Origin: an uncultured bacterium
GTDB taxonomy: Bacteria > Patescibacteriota > Patescibacteriia > UBA1558 > GWA2-36-10
Assembly (NCBI GenBank): GCA_937912185.1
Contig: CALDOH010000078.1
Span: 1-15,554 of the forward strand
Direction: 5' to 3'
Length of the DNA: 15,554 nt
Position numbers and translations under genes: made by a program. A model generated the notes under the pieces. The model was given only the letters and a program-made list of their open reading frames with translations, had not been told where the DNA came from and made no database searches. Below are positions 14,500 through 15,554 of this stretch, one piece after another (position 1 is the first letter of the stretch; each line of letters begins with the position of its first letter).

Positions 14500-15554
14500 T
14501 AAAATACAAAATTTAGTTTACCGCTTACTCAGAAAAAGCGAGAGCTACACTCATACCGATATGGTCTATTTGGCCAAGGGCGGTTTTTGGTTGACCTTAG
14601 GACAATTTATCGCTAGTGGCGCTAGTTTTCTCTTGGCCATTGCCTTTGCCAACTTACTCCCAAAAGAAATTTTTGGTGACTATCGTTACATTCTATCCTT
14701 ACTCGGAATCCTAACTATCTTTACTCTAACTGGCATCAACACCGCAGTCATTCAGGCGGTTGCTAGAGGTCTAGAGGGTTCATTTTGGCCTAGCTTTACC
14801 AGCAAACTCAAGTGGTCCATCTTAGCTAGTATTGGTAGTTTAGGTGTTGCTATATATTACTATTTAAATGGCAATTTAATACTGACTCTTTCTTTTATTC
14901 TAGCCAGTATTCTACTGCCACTACTTAGAGCATCTTCTCTGTATCTAGCAATCCTAAATGGACGTAAAGATTTTAAACTAGCAAGCATCTATAGTAGCTA
15001 TGTCCGTATTCTAGCGACTATTGCTATGATCGTAACCCTATTCTTTACTAACAACATCTTTCTTATACTGATAGCATTTTTTGTACCCGAAACCTTACTC
15101 CACTACATCTTTACTTGGGTTTATATAAAAAAACATCCACTCAATGAAGAAAAAGATGACCAGACTATTTCCTATGGTCTAAACCTAAGTGCGATGGATC
15201 TTATAAAAACTATCGCCGGACAAGCTGATAAAATACTTATCTATCATTATCTAGGAGCCGCTCAATTGGCTATTTGGGCTTTTACCACCGCTCCAGTCAG
15301 TCAGATCAAAAGTGTTTTGATGAATATAAAATCTCTGGCCCTACCAAAACTTACTCAGACTGATGATAAGATTATACAAGTCCATTTTTTGGACAAGCTA
15401 AAAAAAGTAGAAATAGTTGTTATATTAATAATTGTTTTATATGCTTTATTTGCCCCATTTTTATACAAAATATTTTTTCCGCAATATCTAGAATCAATCC
15501 CTTATACTCAAATATATGTCCTAACCCTACTGTTCTTCCCCCGAACTTTCCTTT
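14492..15554 (+). CDS. Wzx-type polysaccharide flippase (3' end beyond window)
   Basis: A continuous frame from ATG 14492 to the window end encodes 354 residues of a polytopic protein. After a short basic N-terminus the sequence has repeated hydrophobic helices (about 33-53, 66-88, 108-125, 129-155, 168-185, 188-211, 254-270, 305-328 and 338 onward). The early KGGFWLTLGQFIASGASFLLAIAFANLLPKE, read as KGGFWLTLGQF then LLAIAFANLLPKEIFGDY, matches the MOP/polysaccharide-synthesis family, in which a similar helix and LGxxxFGxY turn open the protein. The QADKILIYHYLGAAQLAIW segment (about 244-262) is the matching start of the second half. Such proteins flip polyprenyl-linked glycans across the membrane. 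ATG overlaps the epimerase stop by 8 nt. The C-terminal helices are missing only because the window ends. Confidence 0.88.
   Translation, partial: MFNKIQNLVYRLLRKSESYTHTDMVYLAKGGFWLTLGQFIASGASFLLAIAFANLLPKEIFGDYRYILSLLGILTIFTLTGINTAVIQAVARGLEGSFWPSFTSKLKWSILASIGSLGVAIYYYLNGNLILTLSFILASILLPLLRASSLYLAILNGRKDFKLASIYSSYVRILATIAMIVTLFFTNNIFLILIAFFVPETLLHYIFTWVYIKKHPLNEEKDDQTISYGLNLSAMDLIKTIAGQADKILIYHYLGAAQLAIWAFTTAPVSQIKSVLMNIKSLALPKLTQTDDKIIQVHFLDKLKKVEIVVILIIVLYALFAPFLYKIFFPQYLESIPYTQIYVLTLLFFPRTFL

Noticed and set aside
1..15554. TGA recoding (Gracilibacteria-type code)
   Set aside because: All twelve complete genes reach family-expected lengths and C-terminal motifs with TAA/TAG stops and without in-frame TGA.
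1..15554. tRNA, rRNA, CRISPR, IS element or phage gene
   Set aside because: The few gaps are short and hold only promoters, hairpins and AT-rich sequence. No repeat-spacer pattern, transposase or integrase motif, or tRNA-like fold was seen.

Overview
The window is AT-rich and densely coded, with gaps of 0 to 229 bp and many 1-13 nt gene overlaps. All genes read through with the standard bacterial code. The gene content is a type IV pilus with a chemosensory module plus a surface-glycan locus. Together with the CPR-style prepilins (short KNNNSG-type leaders and a FISUMP-tailed pilin), this suggests a Candidate Phyla Radiation (Patescibacteria) organism assembled from a metagenome. No rRNA or marker gene is present, so the lineage is an inference.

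Region 1 (1-8238, minus strand) reads as one transcription unit in the order MCP-like receptor, cheW, cheA, cheY, pilB, pilC, pilin-FISUMP fusion, second prepilin (cut by the window edge). A strong extended -10 promoter sits just upstream (8275-8303). A second possible promoter lies in the cheY-pilB gap. The receptor has two membrane helices, almost no extracytoplasmic domain and an altered signalling tip. CheA has the HPt, dimerisation, kinase and CheW-like regions but no P2 domain. No CheR, CheB, CheC, CheD or CheZ is encoded here. The layout implies a short signalling chain controlling pilus extension: receptor to CheW/CheA to CheY to the PilB motor and PilC platform.

Region 2 (8356-12081, minus strand) is a second unit: a DPM1-like GT2 glycosyltransferase, a zinc-ribbon SAM methyltransferase, and a large O-antigen-ligase/Wzy-type membrane protein with a long C-terminal helical domain. 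It ends at a clear intrinsic terminator (8295-8335), whose T-tract overlaps the -35 of the pilus operon promoter.

Region 3 (12195 to the window end, plus strand) is divergent from region 2. A consensus TTGACA-18-TATAAT promoter drives an initiating polyprenyl-phosphate sugar-phosphate transferase, a UDP-sugar 4-epimerase-like SDR and a Wzx-type flippase cut by the window end. Regions 2 and 3 together carry most steps of a lipid-linked glycan pathway: sugar nucleotide, initiation, elongation and modification, flipping, then ligation or polymerisation. The product could be a surface polysaccharide or glycan placed on surface proteins such as the pilins.

No tRNA, rRNA, CRISPR, IS element or phage gene was seen. 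No stretch longer than 300 bp lacks a gene.
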